Below are positions 34,887 through 43,249 of a stretch of 64,000 nt of DNA, piece by piece. The stretch is from contig NZ_MQUC01000003.1 in NCBI RefSeq assembly GCF_002994045.1, forward strand, positions 906,501 through 970,500, written 5' to 3'. The translations under genes and the position numbers were made by a program. The notes beneath the pieces are model-generated. The model was given only the letters and a program-made list of their open reading frames with translations. It was not told the DNA's origin and made no database searches. This DNA is from Nonlabens agnitus (GTDB taxonomy: Bacteria > Bacteroidota > Bacteroidia > Flavobacteriales > Flavobacteriaceae). Each line of letters begins with the position of its first letter. Position 1 is the stretch's first letter.

Positions 34887-35369
34887 ATGACAGATCAAAA
34901 ACCACATACCGATGCACTCAAACTGAGCAATCAAATGTGTTTTCCTATCTACTCAGTTTCTAGGTTGATTACTAAAGCTTACAAGCCCTATCTTGATAAA
35001 ATGGGGATGACTTATCCTCAATATCTGGTTATGTTGGTGCTTTGGGAACAAGATCAAGTGTCCGTGAATTATATATCAGAAAAGTTGTTGCTCAATACCA
35101 ATACTTTATCACCGCTGTTGCAACGTATCGAAAATCAGGGATGGATCGATCGCAACCGCTGTAAGGATGATGAACGCAGCGTGATCATTTGCTTATCAGA
35201 AAAAGGAAAAGAGCTTAAGGAAACTGCTGCTAGCATCCCTAATGAGATGCTGGAGTTGCTCATGACAGAGAACGTTACACTATCTGAAATCAAGCATTTG
35301 AAGAATATTCTGGACAGCTGGATGGATGCGCTTACCTCTAAAGAAGAACATAATAATAGAAAACAATAA
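34887..35369 (+). CDS. OhrR-like MarR family regulator
   Basis: A 160-residue winged-helix protein. LSNQMCFPIYSVSRLITKAYKPYLDKMGMTYPQYLVMLVLWE is the OhrR/SarZ signature, with the peroxide-sensing Cys18. The winged HTH spans VNYISEKLLLNTNTLSPLLQRIENQGWIDRNRCKDDERSVIICLSEKG. In OhrR proteins oxidation of this cysteine by organic hydroperoxides releases DNA. The next gene starts one base after its stop, so nitroreductase and regulator form an operon. No ohr gene is next to it; the nitroreductase and DJ-1 genes are likely targets. Confidence 0.88.
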   Translation: MTDQKPHTDALKLSNQMCFPIYSVSRLITKAYKPYLDKMGMTYPQYLVMLVLWEQDQVSVNYISEKLLLNTNTLSPLLQRIENQGWIDRNRCKDDERSVIICLSEKGKELKETAASIPNEMLELLMTENVTLSEIKHLKNILDSWMDALTSKEEHNNRKQ

Positions 35370-35370
35370 A

Positions 35371-36003
35371 ATGAATTTAATAGAAAATTTGAAGTGGCGT
35401 TATGCTGCTAAAGCCATGAATGGCGAGAAAGTATCCCAAGATAAAATTGACCGTATACTGGAAGCAGTACGCCTGGCACCTACCTCTAGCGGACTGCAAC
35501 CTTTTGAGGTGATGGTCATTACCAATCAAGAGATCAAGGAAAAGATCAAGCCTGTCGCGTGGAATCAATCCACCGTGACCGACTGTTCTCATCTATTGGT
35601 TTTTGCCGCTTGGGATACATACACCAAAGAGCGTATCAACCACATGTTTGATTTGACCAATGAGATACGCGGTTTTAAAAATGAAGGTTGGGAAAACTAC
35701 CGTCAACAATTGTTGAACTCATATCCACAAAAGGATGCTGAGGAGAATTTCAACCATGCAGCAAAACAAGCGTATATAGGCCTAGCTCATGCTTTGATGG
35801 CAGCTGCAGAGGAGAAAGTGGATTCTGTACCTATGGAAGGTTTTGATGCAGATGCAGTGGACAAGATCCTAGGTTTGAGAGAAAAAGGATTGCGCAGTGC
35901 GGTTCTGCTTCCTATAGGCTATCGAGAAGCTTCAGAGGACTGGTTGTCTGATCTAATCAAGGTGAGAAAACCTATGGAAGAACTGGTTACCGTCATTGAT
36001 TAA
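35371..36003 (+). CDS. Nitroreductase-family NAD(P)H-dependent oxidoreductase
   Basis: A 210-residue FMN enzyme. The N-terminal RYAAKAMNGEKV and RLAPTSSGLQPFEVMVI match the FMN-binding R-x-S/A-x-K and A-P-S-S-x-x-x-Q-P motifs of the YfkO/NfsB-like group; the C-terminal LREKGLRSAVLLPIGYR completes the site. It probably reduces quinones, nitro compounds or similar electrophiles using NAD(P)H. The ATG at 35371 follows the ohrR-like stop by one base; the extension to 35326 overlaps that gene and is rejected. Confidence 0.9.
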   Translation: MNLIENLKWRYAAKAMNGEKVSQDKIDRILEAVRLAPTSSGLQPFEVMVITNQEIKEKIKPVAWNQSTVTDCSHLLVFAAWDTYTKERINHMFDLTNEIRGFKNEGWENYRQQLLNSYPQKDAEENFNHAAKQAYIGLAHALMAAAEEKVDSVPMEGFDADAVDKILGLREKGLRSAVLLPIGYREASEDWLSDLIKVRKPMEELVTVID

Positions 36004-36069
36004 ATGAATTGATTTAGAAAATACCGCTACGATTTAAGCGGACTTAATTAGAAATTTAAAAACAAGATC

Positions 36070-36747
36070 ATGAAAGTATTATTTGTATTGACATCACACG
36101 ATAAGTTAGGTGACACAGGAAAAAAAACTGGTTTCTGGGTAGAGGAGTTTGCTGGACCGTATTACACATTAAAAGATAAAGGCGTTGAGATCACGCTTGC
36201 AACTCCTAAAGGAGGAAAGGCACCTATCGACCCTAGTAGTGATACGGAAGATGCTTCTACAGAATCAACGGAGCGTTTTCACAACGATAAAGAAGCACAG
36301 GAAAGAATCAACACCACTCATAAATTGAGCGATGTAAACGCGTCAGATTATGATGCGGTGTTCTATCCAGGTGGTCATGGACCATTGTGGGATCTTGCTA
36401 ATGATGCGACTTCCATCAAATTGATTGAGACCTTTAACGAGCAGGAAAAGCCGGTAGCCTTTGTTTGTCACGCTCCAGCAGCCTTGAAAAATGTGAAGGG
36501 AACTGATGGCGAACCTTTAGTAAAAGGTAAAAAAGTCACTGGATTCACCAATTCTGAAGAGAAAGCGGTGGAATTGGTAGATGTAGTTCCTTTTCTAGTA
36601 GAGGATATGTTGAAAGAAAATGGAGGTATCTATTCTAAAGGCGATGACTGGTCAGAATATGCATTGCAGGACGGTCGTTTGATTACAGGTCAAAACCCAG
36701 CATCCTCTAAGAAAGTGGCAGAGATGCTATACGATTTAGTGAAGTAA
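36070..36747 (+). CDS. DJ-1/PfpI superfamily protein, Hsp31/YedU-like
   Basis: A 225-residue protein with Cys133 in the nucleophile elbow FVCHAPAAL, the supporting Glu25 in GFWVEEF, and FYPGGHGPLWDL. The fusion-free layout and the longer N-terminal region (TPKGGKAPIDPSS) fit the HchA-like group of class I GATase-like proteins, which act as glyoxalase III/D-lactate dehydratase, deglycase or stress chaperone. It lies 66 bp after the nitroreductase gene and before a strong terminator, so it likely belongs to the same peroxide/electrophile stress operon. Confidence 0.9.
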   Translation: MKVLFVLTSHDKLGDTGKKTGFWVEEFAGPYYTLKDKGVEITLATPKGGKAPIDPSSDTEDASTESTERFHNDKEAQERINTTHKLSDVNASDYDAVFYPGGHGPLWDLANDATSIKLIETFNEQEKPVAFVCHAPAALKNVKGTDGEPLVKGKKVTGFTNSEEKAVELVDVVPFLVEDMLKENGGIYSKGDDWSEYALQDGRLITGQNPASSKKVAEMLYDLVK

Positions 36748-36765
36748 ATTTAAACCCATCTGAAC

Positions 36766-36797
36766 AAAGCCCATACGATAACGTATGGGCTTTTTTA
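36766..36797 (+). terminator. Intrinsic terminator
   Basis: GCCCATACG-ATAA-CGTATGGGC followed by a T-run ends the ohrR-like/nitroreductase/DJ-1 cluster. Confidence 0.92.
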
Positions 36798-36832
36798 TTA
36801 TAGTCAAGTTATCAAGTGAGATGTAGATGATA

Positions 36833-36875
36833 ATAGCGCTCTAGCGCCTGCCTGCCGAATAGGCAGGAAAGTGAT
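36833..36875. repeat. Composite nested palindrome, degenerate copy
   Basis: CGCTCTAGCG, then CCTGCCTGCC-GAATA-GGCAGG, then AAAGTGATC; same architecture as 33203-33244, with base changes. Confidence 0.75.
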
Positions 36876-36889
36876 CTCATGTTCAAAAT

Positions 36890-37276
36890 TCAAATATGGA
36901 ATAATTCGGCGATGCTTTCCAGCAAACTAATCGCTGGTGAAGTGGCGAGGCATTCCTTGCAGTCGGCATAGGTAAAAAGACAATCGATCGTATCTGTGAG
37001 CATATGAAACAACAAACCGATGCCTATAAGTCGCAATGGGCCTTTAAAGAATAGAAGTACAACGTATAAAATCATGGCGTAGTAGGTATGTAGCAAGTGA
37101 AAATTGATGCTGCATCGATCTGCCTGAAAAATGGGATCAGCTAGCAGGTGATCCAGATCTACGATCATGGTAGCCAGTAGTATCAAAAAAGCTTTCTTCC
37201 ATTGGGATCTAAAAAAGACATGGGCGATCACCAACGGCGCTCCAAAGTGCAAGAAGTAATGGACAAAGGTTTGCAT
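36890..37276 (-). CDS. DUF6122-like membrane protein
   Basis: A 128-residue protein with about four hydrophobic helices. Conserved-looking polar motifs are VHYFLHFGAP at the N-terminus, DLDHLLADPIF, FHLLHTYYAMILY and FHMLTDTIDC. The histidine/aspartate pattern resembles YdjM/DUF457-type integral membrane hydrolases with a metal site. I recall the short flavobacterial version as DUF6122, but could not check it. Activity unknown; single gene. Confidence 0.65.
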   Translation of the reverse strand: MQTFVHYFLHFGAPLVIAHVFFRSQWKKAFLILLATMIVDLDHLLADPIFQADRCSINFHLLHTYYAMILYVVLLFFKGPLRLIGIGLLFHMLTDTIDCLFTYADCKECLATSPAISLLESIAELFHI

Positions 37277-37359
37277 GTGTCGCTCGTCTTAATTACGGCT
37301 AATGTAGTGCTTTGATTCCTTAGAAAGACACGAAGTCACCGATGCAGTGTTTTGAAAAA

Positions 37360-37626
37360 CTAGTCCAGATCTTCAACCGCCAGAACCTCACCATACGTGG
37401 TTACCCAAGAACCATTGTCAAATTCAATGATGCCGTAATCGCTATGGTAAAAAGCCGTTCCCAACCATGTCGTTTTTTCAATCCCGACGACATAATCTGG
37501 TAGGCAAATAACATTACCATCTTGCTCGACCTCGGTATATCCTTCATCACAAGGCGTAGAATCGCAGGACATGACTAAGGTTACGGAAACAAGTAAAAGT
37601 GCTGTTTTGAAGTAGTTGTGTAACAT
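37360..37626 (-). CDS. Small hypothetical lipoprotein
   Basis: From the ATG at 37626 the 88-residue protein begins with a lipoprotein signal (MLHNYFKTALLLVSVTLVMSCDS; cysteine near 21). A small domain with two more cysteines follows (TPCDEGYTEVEQDGNVICLP), then a beta-rich tail (TTWLGTAFYHSDYGIIEFDNGSW). The frame extends upstream to 37698 without a signal-like start. Function unknown. Confidence 0.65.
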   Translation of the reverse strand: MLHNYFKTALLLVSVTLVMSCDSTPCDEGYTEVEQDGNVICLPDYVVGIEKTTWLGTAFYHSDYGIIEFDNGSWVTTYGEVLAVEDLD

Positions 37627-37811
37627 AAAATGTAAAAAGGCAGCAAATCTAAGGCTCAATATCGAAAATGAAAACTTAGCTGGCGCGACATTTTTCATAG
37701 ATAATCATGAGATCATGACGCAAAGTTTCAGTTGAAAGGGAAAAATCTATGAAGCATTTTTTGGTTAGGTCCTTTCAAAAGTAAAAATTCTTGCTCCTTT
37801 GGTTTTGACAT

Positions 37812-37863
37812 AAAAAAACCACTCTTTGATGGCTACCAAGGTTAAGGTAACTACCAAAGAATG
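37812..37863 (-). terminator. Intrinsic terminator of the dehydrogenase operon
   Basis: Two 19-bp arms (37819-37837 and about 37845-37863) form a long hairpin whose few mismatches become G-U pairs only in the minus-strand RNA. On that strand the hairpin is followed by a run of seven U, so it acts for the aldehyde dehydrogenase gene ending at 37901. Confidence 0.85.
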
Positions 37864-37893
37864 GATGTGCTGTAATGCTAGAGGTTATTGCGT

Positions 37894-37910
37894 TTTCGCT
37901 TTAAGCGAAA
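37894..37910. repeat. Variant of the palindromic repeat at a stop codon
   Basis: TTTCGCTTTAAGCGAAA, a shortened palindrome in which the central TTAA provides the TAA stop codon of the aldehyde dehydrogenase gene (minus strand, 37901-37903). Confidence 0.65.
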
Positions 37911-39364
37911 GGTGCATAATCACGGCCTTCGTGCTGTATGGAAACCCATTGTAACCTGGTAAATTCTTCAAGGATGAACTCACCGTTGAAACGGCCTACA
38001 CCAGAACCTTTCTCGCCACCAAATGGCACATTGGGCTCATCATTGACGGTCTGATCATTGATGTGAATCATGCCAGTTTCTACCTTTCTGGCAAAGGCAA
38101 CTCCTTTCTCAATGTCTTTAGTGTGCAGCGCTCCACTCAATCCAAAGTCCTTGCTATTGGCTATTTTGAGGGCATCTTCTTCCTTCTTGAAGCGAATGAT
38201 GGCAGCAACCGGGCCAAAAATTTCGTTAGCAGCAATAGGCATATCGTCCGTCACATGATCCAAAATGGTAGGATGCATTAAAGTCCCTTCAACTTTGCCG
38301 TCCAAAACAAGTTTGGCGCCAGCGTCGATACTCTTCTTTAAATCTTCCTGGATGCGCTCTACTTGATCGGTATCGATAAGTGGACCTACGGTAACTTTTT
38401 GGTCAGATGGATCGCCAGCCTTGAGCTTTTTGGCTTTTTTGACAAACAGATCCACGAACTCATCGGCAATATCTTCATGCACGACTATACGGTTGATGGA
38501 CATACATATCTGACCTTGGTGCATGAATTTTCCAAAAAGTGCGGCATCGACGGCTTTTTCTACATCTGCATCCTTCATGACGATAAATACATTATTGCCT
38601 CCCAATTCCAATGCTACTTTTTTGAGCGCCTCACCAGCGATTTTCCCGATGTTGCGACCTACAGGAGTTGATCCCGTAAATGAAATCAATTGCGGCGTTT
38701 CATGAGCCACGAAGTAATCACCAATTTCAGACCCTTTACCAACGACGACGTTACAAACGCCTTTAGGCAATCCAGCTTCTTCAAAAAGCTTAGCGATCAA
38801 TATGGCGCCAGTCACTGGAGTTTGTGATGCGGGTTTAAGTACTAGCGTATTTCCCAATGCTATAGCGGTGACGACAGATCTTATGGAAAGATTCATAGGG
38901 AAATTCCATGGGCTTATGATTCCCATGACGCCTATGGGTCTGCGATATACACGGTTTTCCTTTCCTGGAATGGAAGAGTGCATTATAAAGCCATGCGATC
39001 GAGTAGGGAATGAGGCAGCTTCTTTGATGATGGCTTGGCAAATCTGTATTTCTACAGCTGCTTTGACCGTGGTGCTACCAGCTTCTTTGATCAACCATTC
39101 CATGATCTTTTCCTTATTCTTTTCCAGCACCTCGCTAAACTTCATAACGATTTTGGACCGTTCTTGTGGTAAAGCGTTGGCCCAAGAAGTAGACGCGTCT
39201 TTTGCGGCTTTATAGGCCTTATCTACATCACTTTTTGAAGCTGCTTTTATTTCTTGCAGTTTCTCTTGATTGTAGGGATTTTTATTGATGATCACGTCAT
39301 CGTCGCTACCGTCGACCCATGATCCATTGATATATTGTTTATTTAAGTTTTTTGAGAAATCCAT
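37901..39364 (-). CDS. NAD-dependent aldehyde dehydrogenase, benzaldehyde dehydrogenase-like
   Basis: A 487-residue ALDH. The catalytic cysteine is in GQICMSINR, the base glutamate in LELGGNN, and the cofactor motif is FTGSTPVGRNIG. The segment SPWNFPMNLSIRSVVTAIALGNTLVLKPAS and the length fit the aryl/salicylaldehyde (benzaldehyde) group. It is preceded, 9 bp away, by an alcohol dehydrogenase gene of the XylB type, so the pair may convert an alcohol to an aldehyde and then to an acid. Its stop codon sits in a variant palindrome, followed by a strong terminator. Confidence 0.88.
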   Translation of the reverse strand: MDFSKNLNKQYINGSWVDGSDDDVIINKNPYNQEKLQEIKAASKSDVDKAYKAAKDASTSWANALPQERSKIVMKFSEVLEKNKEKIMEWLIKEAGSTTVKAAVEIQICQAIIKEAASFPTRSHGFIMHSSIPGKENRVYRRPIGVMGIISPWNFPMNLSIRSVVTAIALGNTLVLKPASQTPVTGAILIAKLFEEAGLPKGVCNVVVGKGSEIGDYFVAHETPQLISFTGSTPVGRNIGKIAGEALKKVALELGGNNVFIVMKDADVEKAVDAALFGKFMHQGQICMSINRIVVHEDIADEFVDLFVKKAKKLKAGDPSDQKVTVGPLIDTDQVERIQEDLKKSIDAGAKLVLDGKVEGTLMHPTILDHVTDDMPIAANEIFGPVAAIIRFKKEEDALKIANSKDFGLSGALHTKDIEKGVAFARKVETGMIHINDQTVNDEPNVPFGGEKGSGVGRFNGEFILEEFTRLQWVSIQHEGRDYAPFA

Positions 39365-39373
39365 GAGGAGTTT

Positions 39374-40480
39374 TTAAAAGGTTAGAATAGGTTTGATGGT
39401 ATTGCCGGCTTCCATTTGTTCGATAGCATGGTTGATGTCTTCAAAATCAAATTTGGTTACCAATTTGTCGAATGGGAACTGGCCATTCTGGTAATATTCT
39501 ATCAAGCGAGGTATGAATACATCTGGAATACTGTCGCCTTCTACGACACCAATGATTTGTTTACCCCAAACCAACACCTCATTCACATCAATAGGAGCTG
39601 TTTCGCCCATAGGTGGTGCGCCTACAACGGCTACTTTACCTTTCCAGCGCAGAGCGCTTACCGCTTGGGCAAGTACGGCAGGAATTCCGGAAGTCTCTGC
39701 GGCATAATCCACACCTTGAGCAGTAAGTTCCTTGATTTTTTCAACCACATTTTCTTTTTGGTCACTGTTGACCGTATGCGTCGCGCCTAATTCCTTGGCA
39801 AGTTTCAAACGGTCTGCATTGATATCTACGGCGATGATGGTCTGGCAACCACAAATTTTTGCTGCCATGATGGCCGATAACCCTACAGATCCAGCTCCAA
39901 AAACGGCAATGGTACTTCCGGCGGTTGGCTTTAAAGAATTAATCACCGCACCTGATCCAGTTTGGATCCCGCAACCTAGTGGCCCTAACATTTCGATAGG
40001 AGCGTCTTTAGTTACTTTTACAACATTGCGTTCTGTGGCGATGGAGAATGTGGCAAATGAAGATTGCTGGAAAAACCGGCTATGCACTTCTTCTTTAGAT
40101 TGATCGATGGCTTCTTCATCACTATCCAATCGTTCTCCGCCAAAATTAAGGTCGAAGAATTTCTCACAGTATTGCGGAGTTCCTTCTAGACACGTACGAC
40201 AAGTACCGCAGGAACCGTAGGTGAGTACCACGTGATCTCCTTTTTGTACTTTTTTAACTTGGCTACCTACTTCTTTGACCACACCAGAACCTTCATGCCC
40301 TAAGATCATGGGTAATGGCACATCATAAGATTGGTCTCTGGCGGTTAAATCTGTATGACAAATCCCAGCGCCTTTGATCTCTACGAGCACTTCGTTCGGT
40401 TGTAAGTCCTTTAATTTAAGGGACTTCATATTGAACTTCCCTTCTTTCTGTTCGACGACAGCGGCTTTAATATCTTTCAT
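39374..40480 (-). CDS. Zinc-dependent NAD(P) alcohol dehydrogenase, aryl-alcohol type
   Basis: A 368-residue medium-chain dehydrogenase. Catalytic zinc ligands are Cys41 and His62-Glu63 (GICHTDLTARD, GHEGSGVV); structural zinc is bound by Cys91, Cys94, Cys97 and Cys105. The Rossmann motif GAGSVGLSAIMAA is followed by the NAD-type aspartate (AVDINADRL). Cys near GPLGCGIQTGSGAV and the C-terminal layout match XylB/aryl-alcohol dehydrogenases. It is the first gene of a two-gene operon with the aldehyde dehydrogenase. The natural substrate is uncertain. Confidence 0.88.
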   Translation of the reverse strand: MKDIKAAVVEQKEGKFNMKSLKLKDLQPNEVLVEIKGAGICHTDLTARDQSYDVPLPMILGHEGSGVVKEVGSQVKKVQKGDHVVLTYGSCGTCRTCLEGTPQYCEKFFDLNFGGERLDSDEEAIDQSKEEVHSRFFQQSSFATFSIATERNVVKVTKDAPIEMLGPLGCGIQTGSGAVINSLKPTAGSTIAVFGAGSVGLSAIMAAKICGCQTIIAVDINADRLKLAKELGATHTVNSDQKENVVEKIKELTAQGVDYAAETSGIPAVLAQAVSALRWKGKVAVVGAPPMGETAPIDVNEVLVWGKQIIGVVEGDSIPDVFIPRLIEYYQNGQFPFDKLVTKFDFEDINHAIEQMEAGNTIKPILTF

Positions 40481-40603
40481 GAGGCTTCTTTTTTCTTAAA
40501 GTTAGAAAAGGAAGCACCGTAGAAGTCGTAAAGAAATCTTATAATTTGTTGACTGTTGAAGGTATTTCTCAGACTTGGAGCAGCTAGCGAAGCGGACTAA
40601 AAA

Positions 40604-40990
40604 TTACTTCGTATCATTATTCACTTCAATCCAATACCCATCAGGATCCTGAAAGTAGACTTGTTGAATGCCATCGTTACGGACATAATCTTTGTTGATC
40701 GAGCCTGGCCAGTCTGAATAGTCAATTTTAAGGGTTTTAATGTGCTTTATAAAAGAGGTAATATTGTTTGTCGCTAATGCGAAATGAACTGCTTTTACCG
40801 TCTGGATCTGTGCTTCTGGCCTTGAGATCAAATGCAGTTGCTTTCCTTCGCCTAGAGAAAGCCATCTAGTGGAAGAATGAGAAGCTGTATTTTCAATTTC
40901 TTCCAATTGAAATACATTTTGATAAAATGAAATAGATTTCTGGACATCTCTTACGGCTATCGCGATGTGGTTGAAGGAGAAGTTGGGCAT
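40604..40990 (-). CDS. VOC (glyoxalase/dioxygenase superfamily) protein
   Basis: A 128-residue protein of two beta-alpha-beta-beta-beta units: FNHIAIAVRDVQKSISFYQNVFQLEEIE in the first and VHFALATNNITSFIKHIKTL in the second. Metal-ligand positions are His8 and the glutamate in QDPDGYWIEVNN near the C-terminus. Size and ending fit small VOC proteins such as glyoxalase I-like or fosfomycin-resistance-like members; substrate unknown. Monocistronic. Confidence 0.88.
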   Translation of the reverse strand: MPNFSFNHIAIAVRDVQKSISFYQNVFQLEEIENTASHSSTRWLSLGEGKQLHLISRPEAQIQTVKAVHFALATNNITSFIKHIKTLKIDYSDWPGSINKDYVRNDGIQQVYFQDPDGYWIEVNNDTK

Positions 40991-41088
40991 TTGTCAATAG
41001 CTTTTGAAATTTGTTTACCAAGAATTATACAAAGCCAGTCAAAATTCTGATTTGCTTTAACTGGAGTTACAGGAGTATTTCTCCTTGT

Positions 41089-41709
41089 TTATTTCTTTAC
41101 GTATGCCGTGAGGATGCGACCTAACTTTATAAGTTCTTCATCAGAAAACCCGCAGTATTCAGGATCTGCAGCAATGGAAATAAGAACATTGCTGACTAAT
41201 ATTTCTAAAACCTTTTCATCACTATTATCGATAGAATCAGCCCCAATGAATGCATAGTCCCCTAAATCTTTCACAGAATTTAATTTTTTGTACATCATTT
41301 CGGCAGTTTTTTGATGACTTTGCTGAAAAGCTTGATTTGCCATTGCCACTTCATCAGGCGCAACCTCGCTATAATCTCTATATACCAAAGCAAATCTCAA
41401 TTGTCCATCAGCTAACTCAAATTGACATCGGTTACCAAAATTGGACATTTCTCCAATTTTATATGCTGGAGTTTTTTCATCACTAAAACATAGACTAGAA
41501 AAGTCCATATTCTCTATAGTTGCTTTACAGTCTTGATTGAAGGTATATACTTTTGCGACCTCAGAACTTGAATTTTCTAGATCGTCTTCTGTATACTCTA
41601 GCAAGGAATCACTTTCCTGTTCCTTACTATTACCACAGGAGTAGGATAGTCCCAAGAGTATTATAGTTCCAATAATAATCACGCTTTTTTGCTGTATCAA
41701 CTTTCTCAT
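41089..41709 (-). CDS. Hypothetical lipoprotein
   Basis: A 206-residue protein with lipoprotein signal ending in LGLSYSCGNSKEQ (cysteine 25), an acidic linker (SLLEYTEDDLENSSSE), and a helical/beta mature domain with three more cysteines (NQDCKATIENM, SSLCFSDEK, RCQFELADGQ). No recognised family. The region around VRYRDYSEV-like sequence (LRFALVYRDYSEVAPDE) and the C-terminal helices suggest a small binding protein, but this is a guess. Monocistronic. Confidence 0.65.
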   Translation of the reverse strand: MRKLIQQKSVIIIGTIILLGLSYSCGNSKEQESDSLLEYTEDDLENSSSEVAKVYTFNQDCKATIENMDFSSLCFSDEKTPAYKIGEMSNFGNRCQFELADGQLRFALVYRDYSEVAPDEVAMANQAFQQSHQKTAEMMYKKLNSVKDLGDYAFIGADSIDNSDEKVLEILVSNVLISIAADPEYCGFSDEELIKLGRILTAYVKK

Positions 41710-41845
41710 TCGCTATTCCTTTTAAACTTGGTTTCTTATCTGTAAATATACTCTTCGGGCGCTATGCACTCAAAATTTGTAATATTCAGTGGGCCAGAAC
41801 TAGCAATCTTTTCTGGCCATTGTGACTAAACGTTCTTCTCGCCGC

Positions 41846-42295
41846 CTAATCCGTTACATTCTCGTTTAGAGATTTCATCGGGACAACAATGGTTTTTCCC
41901 CATAAATCTCCAATTCGTTGATTCATTTCTGTATTCTTGATGGTTACAATTCCTACTAAACCAAAAAAGAACATATCTACAGGGTCTAGTAGATGTCTTT
42001 TAAATGATTCTATAAAGGTCAGGTTACGGTTGACACCGCTTAGTGGAATTGCCTTTAACCCAACTAATGAATTTCCAATGGTACCACCTAAACCGCTTTC
42101 TAATCCAACAGTCATCGCCAGCCAGAAAAGCATAGGTATGAATGCCTGCGCGCCATCTAAGGAATAGCCGCCTTCATCATTGGGTTCTCCAATGGCAAAA
42201 ATTAAAACGAATGTGACTGTGTAAATAATGAGGTAATCTATAAATCCAGCTAAAAATCGATTTCCAATATTTGGTTGAGTTTTGATAGGTTGCAT
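41846..42295 (-). CDS. RDD family membrane protein
   Basis: A 149-residue protein with the RDD-domain order: an N-terminal arginine and aspartate in IGNRFLAGFIDYLIIY, about three transmembrane helices, the loop GLGGTIGNSLVGLKAIPLSG, and a C-terminal RHLLDPVDMFFFGLVG with the second aspartate. RDD proteins are integral membrane proteins of mostly unknown function, sometimes linked to ion transport. It is the last gene before the cassette-like region. Confidence 0.85.
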   Translation of the reverse strand: MQPIKTQPNIGNRFLAGFIDYLIIYTVTFVLIFAIGEPNDEGGYSLDGAQAFIPMLFWLAMTVGLESGLGGTIGNSLVGLKAIPLSGVNRNLTFIESFKRHLLDPVDMFFFGLVGIVTIKNTEMNQRIGDLWGKTIVVPMKSLNENVTD

Positions 42296-42336
42296 AGTAT
42301 TCTATGGAATGAGCAGTGATGGTCCTATATGTAGAA

Positions 42337-42493
42337 ATTAGCGATGTATTTGCGGTTAAAAAGCTAGCCTAGTTTTTCTACTATCTTTTCTTTTCAATAA
42401 GCCAAATTAAAAAATTTGGCAGAATTTCAAATATGCCGTAACTGCATTTAGTCAACTAATTATATTTGAGCTATATACGTTGTCAGCACACGT
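42337..42493. repeat. Structured intergenic element A (attC-like)
   Basis: A self-complementary spacer: outer arms ATTTGCGGTTA (near 42348) and GTAACTGCATTTAG (near 42439), and an inner perfect hairpin GCCAAATT-AAAA-AATTTGGC (42401-42420). Its right end, TATACGTTGTCAGCACACG (42474-42492), aligns with the ends of elements B and C. It precedes the 3' end of a minus-strand gene by 4 bp. Confidence 0.5.
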
Positions 42494-42496
42494 TTT

Positions 42497-43249
42497 TTAC
42501 GTTTTCTTTAACAAGGCTAAAAACGAATCGTATGATTTTTTAATCAGCAATGAATAACTCGTACTACCAAATGTGTAATAATAGACTTTTGCACCATCTT
42601 CGTATTTATAGCTAATATCATTCTTACTAAAAAACGATTCAATATCCGAATTATAATTATCTGTAATAATCATCGCAACGCTATTCCATTCTTTATCAAT
42701 GGTGCAATAAACGCTTTTCGTATCATTATTTATATAACTCTCTCTTGTCGTTGTTAGCACATAATTATTTGACCGCATATTTTTTTCGAAATCACTTTGT
42801 GACATTTGCATTAACAAGTGAAGATTTCCAAAATCTGGTTTAATTATGTAACCGCCATCGAGATATGATTTTGAAAGAGATTTAGGAAGGTCTATATCTG
42901 CTCCATCATTTGAATATGAATTTCCGTAACTGCTACTGTTATAACTATTATAACTGTTGTAGTTTGACCTGGTTTCTAAAAGGTCATCGTAGTTTGCGGA
43001 CATCACTTCATAAAGGCTTTCAGTTCTTTCTTTTTCGGATATTGCATCATCAAGTTCAGAATGCAGGTCATCTCTTTCACTTTCTAATTCATCAATTTTA
43101 TCAGTTAAATCGTAATTTTCAGATTCAAGCCAAGATAATTTATTTTCATAATCTTGATATTTCCAATATCCGAATCCTGTAATTCCTAACAATAGGATAA
43201 GTAGGAAAACAGATAAAGATTTCCCATTTATGTTCAGTTGTTTTGCCAT
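42497..43249 (-). CDS. Hypothetical membrane-anchored coiled-coil protein
   Basis: A 250-residue protein with one N-terminal membrane helix (LSVFLLILLLGITGFGYW). A heptad-rich coiled coil follows, of about 60 residues (YENKLSWLESENYDLTDKIDELESERDDLHSELDDAISEKERTES), then a Ser/Asn/Tyr-rich linker (SNYNSYNSYNSSSYGNSYSND). The C-terminal globular domain (residues 120-250) contains TESYINNDTKSVYCTIDKEWNSVAMII-like beta strands. No family recognised. The start overlaps the stop of the upstream gene (TAATG), so the two are coupled. It belongs to the first block of the cassette-like array. Confidence 0.6.
   Translation of the reverse strand: MAKQLNINGKSLSVFLLILLLGITGFGYWKYQDYENKLSWLESENYDLTDKIDELESERDDLHSELDDAISEKERTESLYEVMSANYDDLLETRSNYNSYNSYNSSSYGNSYSNDGADIDLPKSLSKSYLDGGYIIKPDFGNLHLLMQMSQSDFEKNMRSNNYVLTTTRESYINNDTKSVYCTIDKEWNSVAMIITDNYNSDIESFFSKNDISYKYEDGAKVYYYTFGSTSYSLLIKKSYDSFLALLKKT

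Noticed and set aside
34745..34963. Plus-strand frame of 72 codons upstream of the OhrR-like gene
   Set aside because: It covers the promoter and operators and overlaps the real gene in another frame.
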